Below are positions 32,000 through 43,639 of a DNA stretch of 64,000 bases, in pieces. Below the pieces are notes generated by a model. It was given only the letters and a program-made list of their open reading frames with translations. It made no database searches and was not told where the DNA came from. The stretch's first letter is position 1, and each line of letters opens with the position of its first letter. Source of the DNA: Branchiostoma floridae (Eukaryota > Chordata > Leptocardii > Amphioxiformes > Branchiostomatidae); NCBI RefSeq assembly GCF_000003815.2, contig NC_049994.1, forward strand, positions 4,894,016-4,958,015, in the 5' to 3' direction. The position numbers were made by a program, and so were the translations under genes.

Positions 32000-32699
32000 T
32001 ATTCACAGCCTATCACTCACAGACCTGTACACCAGGAACCCTTTACTTCCAGCCATGTGCACCACTGAACACAACTAGAGCATAGATTCCAATCATTTCA
32101 TGCTTTTGTACATATAAAAGGAATCTGAAATGAAGCTAATTCGAATTCGGAGAAGGTATCAAAATACATCAAGGCTACAGGGTTATCTTGTGTCAAAACT
32201 TGCTTGCTTTCGCAATCATGTACATATTCATCATGTACATATCTGATATTACATTTTGTACTTTACAAATCTGGTTCAATCAAGACTCAATCAAATACAT
32301 GTCCAGCTTAGGCCTTATGTGTTTTTGTGTTTTTCCTATCAACAAGTTTTTAGGTTGCAGGGTGTCACAAGTATCCAAGAGATTATATCAAACAGTAAAT
32401 TGCACGTTGCAAATCATACTTTGGTATGCAGACACATTAGACCAACTTTTGCATCTCAAATAGAAATGAGCACGTAGCAGCATTCAATACTCGTACATGT
32501 AAGTAATTTCATAAGCCAAAGCCCCAGTTTTAACCAGTCTGCCTTGTTTTCCAACCTTGTGATTTTGCTATTTAAAGGAATGAAAACAACAGTTAGAACA
32601 AAGATATACAAACCAGAGGTCCATTAGCAGTACTATGGGGAGCCGCTTGGGGGCCTGAAGATGATCTATTCGTTCACTTTGGTGGCACGTACCAGCATA
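32000..32699. other. Unassigned sequence
   Basis: No gene or repeat recognised; AT-rich with short open frames only. Confidence 0.4.
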
Positions 32700-33105
32700 C
32701 CCAATATCTTTAAGATCCATTCACAGCTTCTCGAGTAATGCTATTTGCAGACAGACATACGAAAACATAACCTTCAGGGTTGGAAAAGTCCACACTAGCC
32801 CTATTGTCCAAGGCAAGTGAAAATGCTGATCGGTAACTAGTAAATGCATGACCTACCCTAAGATTTTTTTCGATTTTGATATACTTTTCATTTTTTAGAG
32901 TCATGACATCAAACAATGGTCAACATAAAAAAAATAGAGGCAATAATAAGAATTCCATGAAAAGGCTTACAAAAGTGACATCTAAATCTTAGGCAAGTGA
33001 AAGGTTTGTTCGGGGAAGTAAATCTATTATTCCCTTGCCCGATACGATCATGTTAATTTCAGAAAACCTGTCCAACCCTGACTTTTTGGCGAAGTTAAAG
33101 ATCTA
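32700..33105 (+). repeat. AAGGATCCATCC dispersed repeat split by a CAGGG element
   Basis: The left part (TTTAAGATCCATTCACAGC, ACGAAAACATAACCTT, to 32774) and the right part (ACTTTTTGGCGAAGTTAAAG, from 33081) are continuous in uninterrupted family copies, which read AACATAACCTTTTTGGC. This gives the empty site for the element between them. Confidence 0.7.
32770..33085 (+). mobile_element. CAGGGTTGGA element, about 5-bp TSD
   Basis: Element 32775-33080 (306 bp) begins CAGGGTTGGAAAAGTCC and ends CCTGTCCAACCCTG. The flanking bases are ACCTT (32770-32774) and ACTTT (33081-33085), 4 of 5 identical, and joining them restores the host repeat. An 8-bp TSD does not fit. No protein. Confidence 0.7.
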
Positions 33106-34092
33106 ACTTTGGGATGTGTCCAATAAAAGTTGCAGCCTGAGTTATACCACGCCCCCCTCCCCCATCTAACCATCCCCCGCAGCTACAGACAACAGACAGC
33201 GGTAAGCGCCTGCAGTTGATTGGTTCCCAGATAAGGATCCGTCTCATCACGAGAAAACACCTGACATTTGTCGGCGCTACAGGTGGTTGACTATCGCACC
33301 CGTCTCCCGAGCCTCTTATAATTGATGGCAATCCCTTTATTACTTTTAGTCTTTATGGGAAGTTCAATCCTCGGAGCGGCTGAGTATGCCGTACTAGAGG
33401 GAAGCAATAAAGCATGCAGCCGTGGACGGGTACTTTGTCATCACCTATCTGTGCAACAGGTGATGAGAGTGTGTGCACTCTTCCTCCCACTGGAACCTCT
33501 ATTACTACACTGTACGTGGACTTGGGAAGAAATACACAAGGAGGCAAGAAACTTAGAAATTTGTGAGACTCCAGCAGGCTTTTAGCCAGGCATGCGTCAA
33601 CGCGTCATCTGGACACACTTTTCTTAGAATAACAAGAAATTTGATGCCCCTGGACGCCCTATACTGGGGAGAAAATCCTCTGACAAGCATGGAATTCTGA
33701 TTGACCAGGGATGCTACCAGGTCATCTGTGGTCACAGTCTTCTACTGTGACATGTGTAACAGTATTTTTGCCTCTTTGGATACCTTAGAATGCACTGTTT
33801 TAACTTAAAATCATCAAAAACTCTGCACCATGGAAGGTGGATGCCCCCGGACCCCCCTATGTATAGTCACTTACCGCGACTCACCAATAAGTTTGGACTC
33901 CCTATTATAAAACCCTAGCTAAAAGCCTGGACTCCAGATCGGAAAGCCGACATTAGAAGGCTGTAAACCAGCAAAAAGGGCCAAATTCAACAAAATCACA
34001 GAGGAAAAGTGAAAGGAGAGGCCATGATCGTGCGTGCAACGTTTGTTTTGTTTGTTTTTATCTTTGCTCCACAAAGTAGTTCATGTAGGCTA
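33106..34092. other. Unassigned; possible regulatory and repeat traces
   Basis: 33170-33330 is unique with TTGATTGGTTCCCAGATAAGG (CCAAT-like and GATA-like strings). 33780-33870 has GCCCCCGGACCCCCCTAT, which I have seen in decayed hAT-type elements. Open frames at 33322-33585 and 33353-33547 show no known domain. Nothing is firm. Confidence 0.3.
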
Positions 34093-34288
34093 CTGTAAAT
34101 GCATTTAATTTCCCGGGGATTTAACTTTGCAGTAGTGGTTTGTGGTGGCTTTAAGTTCCTGGTAGCACCATGCACTGTAGCCTCTTACTACCATGGAAAA
34201 ATATTCGCGGTGGTTTTAAGCTTGCTGTGATTTTGCAATGCCAAAACCGTAAACATAAAACCAAAGCGAAAAATTTCTGCATTTACAG
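34093..34288 (+). mobile_element. TTCGCGGTGG palindromic MITE
   Basis: TA-CTGTAAATGC to CATTTACAG-TA. The centre reads AGCACCATGCACTGTAG and CTTACTACCATGG, as in other copies; several CpGs have decayed to TG or CA. Confidence 0.88.
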
Positions 34289-35867
34289 TATTTTCATGAC
34301 ACTCGCTGTCTCCATAACTGGGCAGCGTAATGCACTAACTGAGATATCAAAACTAAGTTACACCAAACAAAATATGGTTGCACAGCACAACTGGGCAACT
34401 AAGTCATTCGAACCCTGTATCCAAATCATGGTGTGCATACAGTACATGCATAATATTATACAGTAGCTCTGTATCCAAACCTATTAAAAATGCCATGTAG
34501 ATTTTGCCTACTGCATCAGAGTAATCCCCATTGCATACGATCTCTATTTGGACACACCTATATGAAAGCTACAAGATATCAACCTTACATAAATGTATAC
34601 ATAACACATACACATAAACGAACGTTAACGCTTATGTTCCAGTGACGTGCTCACATGACGCAGGGAAGGCAACGTGTGAAAGATTGCAGGTCATTTGTCA
34701 AGACTTTGATCTAGACTGCAAATAATAAGCCTACGTGTATGCATGTACATGTGCCCTCATACAACGTTGGAGCATGTGACATACTCAGAACTGATGCGTA
34801 TCCTGTTATCAGTAGAGCATCACTACAGTTTATAAATACAGATGGAATCTGACAAAGATACATATTAGGGAATATGAAGATTTTATATACATTTTGAATT
34901 ATTTATGTTTTCCCGAGGTGGTGCATTCTTTTTCTTTCTTCCTCCTAGCGGAACGGGTTCGTGGAAAAGGCCCAGCTGTGCACCTGGCCTGGCTACCTGG
35001 CCTGGCTACCCAGACTGGCTATCAGATAACCCAATTCATAGCCCCAATACTTTTATTTCACTCGCACATACTACTAGATTGCATTTTTTTAAGAAACAAA
35101 ATTGCCTTTCTAGTTGACAGTCTTGTCTGCATTGTGGATTTCTTCACATGACAATGATAAGCACCTGTATTCAACAGTAACAACTTATAAAATTCCCCCA
35201 TTTTGCTAAAAAAGTACAATATTCATCAAGAAATATTTTATGATATATCTTCACACTATAACATGCACAATACATTTCCATCTACATATCCACATTGCAT
35301 ATAATGCGTACAATATGCATATGTAGTTCAACAGCCTTTGAAAGTTTGATACAAACTCAAGGGAGGCAAGTTTGTAAATAGATTCACTACAAGCTTCTTC
35401 ATTGGCAAGCTTGGAGCTCCTGGCATTACTAGAATTGATAGCTACTCTGGTTTTATTAGTATTACTTGCTTCAAAAAGATAATATGAAAGTCTTATAACT
35501 TTTAACACGCTGGTGTCAAGACCCAAGGAATTTGTGACAAATCTATATTGCTTTAAAATACTGTTATCATAGCAAGACAAAAAGCATTACTCAACTGTAA
35601 TGCAATTAAACTAAGTATAGAGGACATAGGACAGCAAGGGGGGCCAATATAACAGGCTCAAGCAATGCAATTTAGGAGCAACTTGGCAAGCTGACAGTAG
35701 TGTGGATGAAGAGGTATATATACTCTGACTGTACACGAGATTACTCCTAACGTAAAAATGTATGCATAATTGATAGATACTCCTTCAGCCGTCTTCCAGA
35801 AACACAGCATTAATTCCGAGAGTGATAAAATATGGAATAGCAGGACTACAGGACAAGCTATATGTGG
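34289..35867. other. Unassigned; short CTGGCCTGGCTAC repeat
   Basis: A 13-bp motif CTGGCCTGGCTAC is repeated two to three times at 34983-35022. Otherwise there is no gene, RNA or repeat that I can support. Frames at 34894-35151 span the short repeat and look non-functional. Confidence 0.4.
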
Positions 35868-36279
35868 AACACGAGTAGGGGTGGGTGCTGGTACAGAAAA
35901 TTCCGGTCCAGGTCCGGTCCAGGTCCAGAAGATCAGGTCCAGGTCCGGACCTGAACCTGGACCTGATTGTCTGTGAGAACTTGTGAATGGGCAATACACA
36001 AAACAATGGTCCATTTTGCTTCTAGGGATTCTGTTAAATGACTTCCACTGATGTTTTAAAATCCTATCTTGATGTAATCAACACTAACGTCGACCATGTA
36101 CTATCAACTCTCCGTTACTTTGCTCTTGTAATTTTCTTGGACCAGTAAGCCCAAAAACGTGTGAACGCCTGCCGGTATAATCTGTTCAATTTCTAATCGG
36201 TCCAAGATCCGATCCACTGATTTCTTTAGGTCTGTTTTTTTCTTGGACCGGTCCAACAAGAAACACCCCTAAACGCGAG
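35868..36279 (-). mobile_element. hAT-like MITE, TAGGGGTGGG family, reverse
   Basis: TSD AACACGAG (35868-35875) and AACGCGAG (36272-36279) agree at 7 of 8. The element 35876-36271 (396 bp) is in opposite orientation to 22803-23241. The GGTCCAGGTCC cluster lies at its left end, and CTTGGACCGGTCCAAC lies near the right. Confidence 0.88.
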
Positions 36280-36589
36280 TATGGAAGCTTATTAGGTATT
36301 CCTCATATGGCATCATTCTGTCTTCGTCATGGGGATGAATTCATCATCCCAGCACTCTCCATCATCAGTCCATGCAGAACTATTCCTCAAAGCAGTTAAC
36401 TGTAAAATGTTACTTCAGCATATATGTCCTAACTATTGATCAATTCTAACAACTTCTTGCGTTCCATATGCTTGGCAGAGTTTCAAACTACGGTACTTAT
36501 TGTACAATCTTTGAAAGTGCACTTAGATTGCTTGGCGATCGTAATACCTGTTTCACTCCCACCTGCTACCATGTAATATATGGGAAGAA

Positions 36590-37545
36590 TCCGTACCTTA
36601 TCTAAGGTCTCTCAAAAGCCGAAATAATGCTTTGATTTAAGTCTAGGCTTTAAAAGATGTACCCACAACAGTGTTTCTGGAAGCAGCAGACAGAACTTAC
36701 ACCTACATACATATCCGTACAGGTTTCACCTTATCTAACTATTCTAAGGTCTCTCAAAGGCACAAATAAAGCCTTGATTTAAGTCTAGGCTTTAAAAGAT
36801 GTACCCACAACAGTGTTTCTGGAAGCAGCAGAGAGAACTTACACATACATACATATCTGTTGAGGTTTCACCTTATCTAACTATTCTAAGGTCTCTCAAA
36901 GGCACAAATAAAGCCTTGATTTAAGTCTAGGCTTTAAAAGATGTACCCACAACAGTGTTTCTGAAATCAGCAGACAGAACTTACACGCATCAATACAGGT
37001 TTCAAATTATCTAAGGTCTCTCAAAAGCCAAATAATGCCTTGATTTAAATTTTAAGTCAAGGCTTTAAAAGATGTGCCCAAAACAGTTTTTCTGAAGGCA
37101 CCAAACAGAACTTACACCTATAGTTATACACACATATAAGTACAGGTTTCACATTATCTAAGGTCTCTCAAAATCCCGAATAAAGCCATGATTTAAGTCT
37201 TGGCTTTAAAAGATGTACCAACAACAGTGCTTCTGAAATCAGCAGACAGAACTTACACCTACACACACATCAGTACAGGTTTCACATTATCTAAGGTCTC
37301 TCAAAATCCCAAATAATGCTTTGATTTAAGTCTTGGCTTTAGAAGGTATATTCACAACAGTGTTTTTGAAATCAGCAGACAGAACTTACACCTATACACA
37401 CACACATGCACAGGTTTCACATTATCTAAAGTGTCACAAAAGCCTGAATAATGCCTTGATTTAAGTCAAGGCTTTAAAAGATATAGCCACAACAATGTTT
37501 CTGAAAGCAGCAGACAGAACGTTAATACACGTACACACACAAAGG
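36590..37545 (+). repeat. Tandem array, about 135 bp, seven units
   Basis: TAAGGTCTCTCAAA starts units at 36603, 36744, 36897, 37012, 37159 and 37292, with a variant at 37427. Each unit continues TTGATTTAAGTC..GGCTTTAAAAGATGTA, ACAACAGTGTTTCTG, AGCAGACAGAACTTACAC and GGTTTCAC. Length variation (115-153 bp) comes mainly from the CA-rich spacer. No coding content. Confidence 0.9.
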
Positions 37546-37574
37546 TTGTAGACGAGGGAAGTTTGAGTACTTAC

Positions 37575-37656
37575 CGAATACTACATTCCGTCTGCTACTG
37601 GGGCATGACTGTCTGTCAACTCTGGCACGGCGACCTCTTCATAGCAGGATCTCAGG
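37575..37656 (-). CDS. Candidate exon with stop codon, minus strand
   Basis: Acceptor TGTTATGCCACAG|C ends at 37657, and TTCG|GTAAGTACT is a strong donor at 37575. After one leading base, the frame runs LRSC and EEVAVPELTDSHAPVADGM, then TAG at 37583-37581. The composition looks like a genuine C-terminus, with a 3'UTR intron or unused donor just after. No family recognised. It directly follows, in transcription direction, about 1 kb of repeat-free DNA. Confidence 0.35.
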
Positions 37657-37659
37657 CTG

Positions 37660-38742
37660 TGGCATAACAGACAGAGACTTTAACATAACATGTAGACAGG
37701 ACAAACTGTTTTCTTCAGGAGTGACAGATAGCAGTGTTTGTAAACAAAGGCTCTGCTGACAGACTGCCTTTTCCAAATACCAGAAACTTCTGTATACGCG
37801 AAGGTGAATATGTTATGATATTTTCATTGTTTGGAAATGTTTTCCCTTTTATGGGGGGTTGTTTGCTTATGTTGATAAGGGTAGGAATTCCTGGAATATT
37901 TGGAGCTTTCAGAATTCCGATGGGAAATTTGCAAGAGTTCAGATGTTCTGCAAGGTCAAAGGCCAGTGACCTCTGACCTTCAAGTACAAACATGACCCAC
38001 TAAGGAATTGTCCACAAGGGTCATAATAATGTGGCTTTGAATCATTGAATCATGAATTGTTGTGTTATGATAACACACATGTAAGCATCCGCAATAAAAT
38101 TTGACACTTTCAGTGTTTCTACCTCATTAGTTCATTATTTGCTTTTAAAGCTAATGAAATTAGGAATGAATATCAAATGGCAAAAGATGGTTGACAGTAA
38201 AGTATTACATACATATTACAACAAACATAGCTAGCCAGGTGTAAACAAAACATCTGCTGTCAAAAAACAATATCATAACTGCCAAGTGTACTCCTTAAAC
38301 ATCTAATATACAATAAAACTGGGTTCATGACAGCAGCATGATACATATACAAAGAAAATTAATATAAAATTGACTTCAACATCATCTTGCTATCTTGTAT
38401 TTTGCACCTTAATGCAAAAACCATCCAGTTCTCTATATAGCTAATTGGACAATGGTAACTCAATCCTTGTGCAAAATTGTTACACAAATATCAATATGGA
38501 ATTCTTCGCACATGATAGCTATACAACTGGGAACCAATTAGCAAGCATTGTTTATATCCGACCATACATACACAGGATATGTATACCAGGCATAGTGCCC
38601 AGATATAATGTAAAGACAAAACCACTGTTGTATTATGTTGTAATTGGAAGAAATTCAGCTGGTAAAGTTCACTGATAGAAATGTGTAACACACAAAATTC
38701 TGTGGGTTAGGGTAACAGAATCATCAGCACTCACAATATACC
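37660..38742. other. Unassigned sequence
   Basis: No gene or repeat. Frames at 37715-37993 (minus) and 37734-37976 (plus) overlap and show no domain. Confidence 0.4.
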
Positions 38743-39240
38743 ATGTATATTCAAAACTGCCCAAAAAGACTACTCAATAAAATCGGGTCACATGTATATG
38801 GATGGGCGGCCACTATAGACAAGCTTAGGCATGATCTAGACACCGTTTTTCCCGATATCGGTGAGCCTACAACTCAACTCGCCGACAGCTTTTTTTCAGC
38901 GTCTAGATGGAACTGCAATATCTCCATAAAGATATCGGCAAAATTACTCCCGAAAGGTCTGGACCATTCGTACGATAGCTTAGCAGGGGTCCCCGACAGC
39001 TTCCGCACGCGTGTAGACGTGTCCCGACCTTGGGAGGGCTCATTAGCATATAACGCGGGCTCATTAGGATATATAGCTGTTTATGACTGCAAGCGCCACG
39101 GGTGTCCCGCGGCCAACGTTCCAGATCCCTCCTGACATTTCCACAGATATCGGCAAAACTGTGTATAGATTGGGCCTTAGTCACATAGGACATGTGGTCC
39201 TTATGCAGAGGTGGTCAGTTGCACAGGTTTGACTGTACAT
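38743..39240. other. CpG-rich block ending in a one-sided pogo-like TIR
   Basis: GAGGTGGTCAG..CACAGGTTTGACTGTA at 39209-39237 matches the right TIR of the element at 14104-14948, but no left TIR is visible. The block contains GATATCGG three times and a string (GTACGATAG..GGGGTCCCCGACAGCTTC) that recurs inverted at 41895-41945. The plus-strand frame of 130 codons has no known domain. It may be a decayed transposon. Confidence 0.45.
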
Positions 39241-39366
39241 CAATGGTCGTGTGGTCTTTAGGCCAAGGTAGTCCTTGTATTCGTTACAACATTCGCTACA
39301 ATTAGTACAAAGGAATCTGTTTGATGAAGTACCCAACTTCTATTGGCATTTTAAGATTAAATCTTT

Positions 39367-39475
39367 AAATGTTCAATGGAACATTAAATTTTCAATGGAA
39401 CATTGAATGTTCAATGGAACATAATTACATTGAATGTTCAATGGGACATCAACTGTCTGATGGAACATTTAAAAA
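39367..39475. repeat. Tandem repeat of a palindromic AATGTTC unit
   Basis: AATGTTCAATGGAACATT, itself an inverted repeat (AATGTTC..GAACATT around AATG), is repeated four to five times with variation (TTTTCAATGGAACATTG, TGTTCAATGGGACATC). Every unit can fold into a hairpin. Confidence 0.8.
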
Positions 39476-39494
39476 TCTAATGCCAGGTTGGACT

Positions 39495-40043
39495 AAAATG
39501 ACTATCAACTATCGCCTACAACGCTCTTACTATTTCATTGGGTCAGTCAGCCCCAAAACACGTGACCCTTTGCCGATACGACCCGTTCATTTTCTAATCG
39601 GTCCAAAATTCTTTCAGGTCCGTTTTGTATGGACCAGTCCAACAAGAAAAAAACAACCATTTTGTACCCAGGGCTCGAAATTCATTTTTGGGATTAGGTG
39701 CACTGGTGCACCCAGCTTAAAAAATTGGGTGCACCAAAAAAGTTTTGGGTGCACCACTTAAATTTACATGTAAGTAATATTCAAACCTAATAATAATACT
39801 AAAGTTACATTAGCTATCAAATTCTTAAACAAGTACCATGACAGACATTCTTATTATCTTTCTAACACTCAGATGTCAAGAATATGATGTATACTTGTAT
39901 ACTTTGGTATCTTTACATACATAAACCTAAGAAAATATTTGGGTGCACCCACAGAAAATAATTGGGTGCACAGCTCCAATTTTGGGTGCACCTGGGTGCA
40001 CATGCACCCAGTATTTCGAGCCCTGGTACCGGTACCCACCCCT
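39495..40043 (-). mobile_element. Truncated hAT-like TAGGGGTGGG copy hosting another element
   Basis: ATTTCTAATCGGTCCAAA, GACCAGTCCAACAAG and GGTACCCACCCCTA follow the order of the reverse copy at 35876-36271. The distal half is missing. It is interrupted near its right end at GTACC by the element 39669-40025. Confidence 0.75.
39664..40030 (+). mobile_element. CAGGGCTCG element with GGGTGCACC subterminal repeats, 5-bp TSD
   Basis: Element 39669-40025 (357 bp) starts CAGGGCTCGAAATTC and ends ATTTCGAGCCCTG. Flanks are GTACC on both sides (39664-39668 and 40026-40030). About eight GGGTGCAC motifs cluster within 110 bp of both ends; the middle is AT-rich and non-coding. Layout and TIR resemble 45199-45519 and 57901-59205. 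CAGGG ends suggest hAT, although the TSD is 5 bp. Confidence 0.85.
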
Positions 40044-40483
40044 ACTCATGACTGATTCTAGTTGTTGACAAACTCTGCCAAGACTCAAGGTCAAGTCAGA
40101 AGAAAATTGGAAGGCCCAACATCCTTAAATCCCAAGGAAGATTGATCTCCTTCTGAGAAAGGAAACCTAAGTCCCTTGAGAGTACTGTCGGGATTGACTG
40201 ATGTCATCGTCATCGAACAACCGCAAAAACTTCACAGAAACAACCTCATCAATATTGCACCAGCCGGTTTGAAGTATGCCACTGAGCATCGGACATGCGG
40301 TATAGGAAAACGAGAGTCAAAGGAAATTAACCTCAAGGTATCGATTGACCTTGCACCATTACAATGTGGTTTTCCCCAGTCTGTAATTCACTGCTCCGTC
40401 ATCATGCCAACTTTAAAGGAGCTTTGAAAGTCACAGCAAAGAGCAAAAATGCATAGTAAAACATCTATGAGTGTGAATGAATA
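40044..40483. other. Unassigned unique sequence
   Basis: Unique, with moderate CpG near 40180-40320 and TATCGATTGACCTTGCACC. The plus-strand frame 40176-40427 has no recognisable domain. Confidence 0.35.
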
Positions 40484-40688
40484 CTGTAATTCCTGAAATT
40501 TTCACTATGGTCTCGTGCTCGCATTTTTCGCAGTAACCTCTTTAAAGTTTAAGTTACGAGAAAAAGCATCTTGTCTTCTGCCCCCTACTACATGTACTTT
40601 GTTTCAACCGCAACAGCGGACTTAAAACCAGACTTAATTTCCTACTGGGAAAATAAATTTCTGCAAAGTTAAAGGCATATACAGTACT
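40484..40688. mobile_element. Decayed CTGTAAATGC-type MITE
   Basis: ACTGTAATTCCTGAAATTTTC at the left, a TTGTCTTCTGCCCCCTAC segment and GTTAAAGGCATATACAGTA at the right match the diverged group seen at 5218 and 49750. Confidence 0.65.
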
Positions 40689-42703
40689 ATTATCAATACC
40701 CTAAAGCAATAGACATATTGGATAGGAAGGGGGCAAACTTGAAAAAGATATTTGAAAAGCTTGGGAAAAGTTCATACTGACAGAAAATTACCAATTATGG
40801 AATATCATTCCACATTGGTATGAATATTCCAATTATAGTTATATATATAACATAATTAAGAAATCCCATTAGGAGATTCGATGCACATGAAATACTCTAT
40901 TAGCAGATATCTAACTCAATTACTTGCTTCCTCGATTTTAATCAGGTTAAGGAAAACTTAACACCTCCTTGCTGACTATCTAGTAAGCCTCTCTAAGGGA
41001 AAAATATTTCGACACCACCTTATATGGAAAAGCATTTCATTGATTGATGGAAATGTATTATCATTGATATTGAGATATCAAATACGGTAACCAGATCTAG
41101 TATATCATATTGTTATGTTGAATGTCATCGTAAGCCAAGAAACTTGTATTATGTAAATTTTGAAATATTCCGTTCAATGATCACTGTTTTTGCTGCAAAC
41201 TTTTGCTAAAAAACTCACAACTCTTCTAACGTACATGTATGGTTTCTTTGCAACTTGAACTTGCTTGAACACGAAGCAAATGCTTCAAAATTGAGACCCC
41301 ACCAACTTCATGAATGTACATTATCAGACCAAACGTTCAATGTCACCAATGGTCAAACTAATCTTCGAATCTAAATCACCAGTTAACTGCAGAATAAGGA
41401 AAAATGACACATTGCCAGCTTGGCAACATTTCATCCACATTTATATTCATGCACAAAGCTGACCTCCAGGCATTTCTGATATCCAGAATACAGGAATTGA
41501 GGTCACGTGTAGTTGACCTTTCTCTGGCAGGGTTGGGATTTCTAGCTTAGTCTGTGACATTTGTACAGGGGTTTTCAAAGCATGAGGAAATGGCGGCTCC
41601 CTGTGAGGTCACCGAGATCAGGGGCATCTGTAGACTGACATTTTAGTTCAATTTGACTGGCTTTCATTCACAATTGCTGGTATGTCACTGCATTGAGCCC
41701 AATTGTGGTAGGAAATTGCTCCAACGTTACGATTTGATTCAAACAAATGTGACTGTGAAAATGATTTCTTCTGCGCCGTATCCTTATGCCTCATTTCAGC
41801 CCTTCCGCCATCTTTGCGCGAATGACGTCCGTGCTGTATGCTAATCAACCTGAACTGCAACCTCCTGATACCGTGGTCCCGATAGCCTGGCTTGGCTACA
41901 TGCACTCTGAAGCTATCGGGGACTCCCGCTGAAGTGTCGTACAATTACTATAGAGCTGTTATCTTATACAGTAGGCGACTTTCACAAGGGGAGGGGCTGC
42001 TAAATCGAATTGCCCATTCCCTACATGGTTAAGCCATGTCAAACAATCACTTAAAAACACATTTACCTACATTTCAAACCTCAAGTCTTTACCCCCACTG
42101 CAAAGCTGGATTTGTTAGGTTTGTTTTGGTTCAAAAAGCCCGAGTTCATCTCCGGCATTTTAACGAGCTACAGCCAGATGATTGTCATGATGTCAGGATT
42201 GCACCCCCTCCCCTAATGGATCAGTCCATGTGCCAGTCTCGAATATGAAGGTCACTCATAGGTCAAAGCATGCCAAAGATCACAATTTTTGGCAAGATTT
42301 TAAAAATATACATGCTTCAGTCACTCTTGCAGAAATATAGACCTTTGTGATCGAAATTTGCCCAGGGAAAAAAATTATCTAAAAGAAACAGGCTAAGGGT
42401 AGGCACCGGGCACTTTCTGCGCAGCTCCAGAAAACAACTCCCTCTCCACAATATTGGGCAAAGAAGACTTCGTACGGCCATAAAATTCCTTTTTACATAG
42501 TGTAAAAAGCTGGTTAATATTGGGCAAAGAAGTCTTCGTTTGACCATAGAATTCCTTTCCACATAGTGTAAAAAGCTGTCTCGATATTACCAGTGACAAT
42601 AACGAAAAATTTTATGTCTGATAATAAAAAAAAACTGTAAACAGGGTCTTACATGTAGATGGCCTTTATTGTCACACAAGTCTCACTGTGGTAGCAAAAA
42701 CTG
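40689..42703. other. Unassigned sequence
   Basis: No gene supported. Features seen: a tandem near-duplicate at 42450-42580 (ATATTGGGCAAAGAAG.CTTCGT..CCATA.AATTCCTTT..CACATAGTGTAAAAAGCTG, two copies) and a unique part 41640-41860 with TATGCTAATCAA (octamer-like). The string 41895-41945 repeats part of 38940-39010 in inverse. Confidence 0.35.
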
Positions 42704-42902
42704 CCCATTACCTAGCCTGGTAATGGTATCCGTCTGTCGACCGTCTCGCGAGACGACAAGAGCCGAAGATAGTGGCATTGAGTCGTATTATAACTCCCGA
42801 GTCTCTTCTGTCCTCTTCGCAAATTTAGTAAAAAGTATTTGCGGAGAGGACAGAAGAGACTTGGGAGCTATAATATGACTGGATACCAGGCTACCCATTA
42901 CC
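42704..42902. mobile_element. TAGCCTGG palindromic element, perfect 9-bp TSD
   Basis: TSD CCCATTACC is exact at 42704-42712 and 42894-42902. The 181-bp element (42713-42893) starts TAGCCTGG and ends CCAGGCTA, with long inverted arms (ACTCCCGAGTCTCTTCTGTC and its inverse). A CpG-rich insert GACCGTCTCGCGAGACGAC lies in the left arm. A 9-bp TSD is typical of Mutator-like or Merlin-like transposons; which one is unclear. Confidence 0.88.
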
Positions 42903-42930
42903 TAAAATGCCCATTTGAGAGCATTAGATA

Positions 42931-43138
42931 CTGTAAATGTATTTAAGTTAGCGGGGATTTAATTTCGCGGTAGCGGGAAAAAGGACTTTTCGCGGTGGAT
43001 TTAAGTTTGCGGTAACACCATAGACTGCAATCTAATATCATAATAGAAAAATGTTCGCGGTGGTTTTAAATTCGCGGTGAAGTGGTCACCGCGAAAACCG
43101 CAAACATTAATCCTCCGCGAACATTTCTGCATTTACAG
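42931..43138 (+). mobile_element. TTCGCGGTGG palindromic MITE, near-consensus
   Basis: TA-CTGTAAATG to CATTTACAG-TA, 208 bp, with all major CpG motifs intact (TTCGCGGTAGCGGGAAAAAG, TTCGCGGTGGTTTTAAATTC). It is one of the least decayed copies and nearly identical to 11050-11274. Confidence 0.93.
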
Positions 43139-43368
43139 TACCTGACAAAGATAGGCCATCTGTTGATATAAACAGGCCTCAGGTTGATAGTTGGTATAAT
43201 GATGTGGCTTACTAATACTAATTCTAGACACATATCATGAGGAAAATAACTCCAGTCTCTGGTTGACCAGATTGTGGTAGACTTTTCTGAGTAGAAATTC
43301 AACAATCAAGATCAGCAAGCTTGCTTCAGGATACTGTAACTTCATTTTATTGAAGCTTGCTTCAAGAT

Positions 43369-43545
43369 ACTGTAACTTCGTTTTATTTTTGCAATGGTTT
43401 TATTTTGTGGTGGGAAGGGAAAGGAGGTTCTGTATACTACTAATAGTGATACAAGGGAAACATTTTTGTGATATAGAGAGGTCAAAGCAAAAAATGCAAA
43501 ATGAAATAATAAAACCACCGTGAAAGTTTTAAGATTTGCAGTAAC
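43369..43545. mobile_element. Decayed CTGTAAATGC-type MITE
   Basis: ACTGTAACTTCGTTTTATTT on the left, AAAACCACCGTGAAAGTTTT and GATTTGCAGTAAC on the right. The left end string is itself duplicated about 36 bp upstream (GATACTGTAACTTC at 43331 and 43367). Confidence 0.6.
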
Positions 43546-43639
43546 ACAGCACAACATTATCTTTTTTCCATCTGAACTTCTCTCTAGCTAGTGTTCTACC
43601 TTATAATGTAACAGCCTCTTACAATAAATGCTAGAAATC

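Noticed and set aside
31582-32068. Longest open frames (133-144 codons) across 31.58-32.07 kb
   Set aside because: They are composed mostly of unknown residues from the N gap.
33874-33950. Minus-strand exon shape (TTTACAG acceptor, GCG|GTAAGTG donor)
   Set aside because: All frames contain stops and the DNA resembles decayed hAT-type repeat (GCCCCCGGACCCCCC).
36590-37545. Possible CRISPR-like regular array
   Set aside because: Unit length varies from 115 to 153 bp, there are no unique spacers between short repeats, and the context is a eukaryotic genome. It is a tandem repeat.
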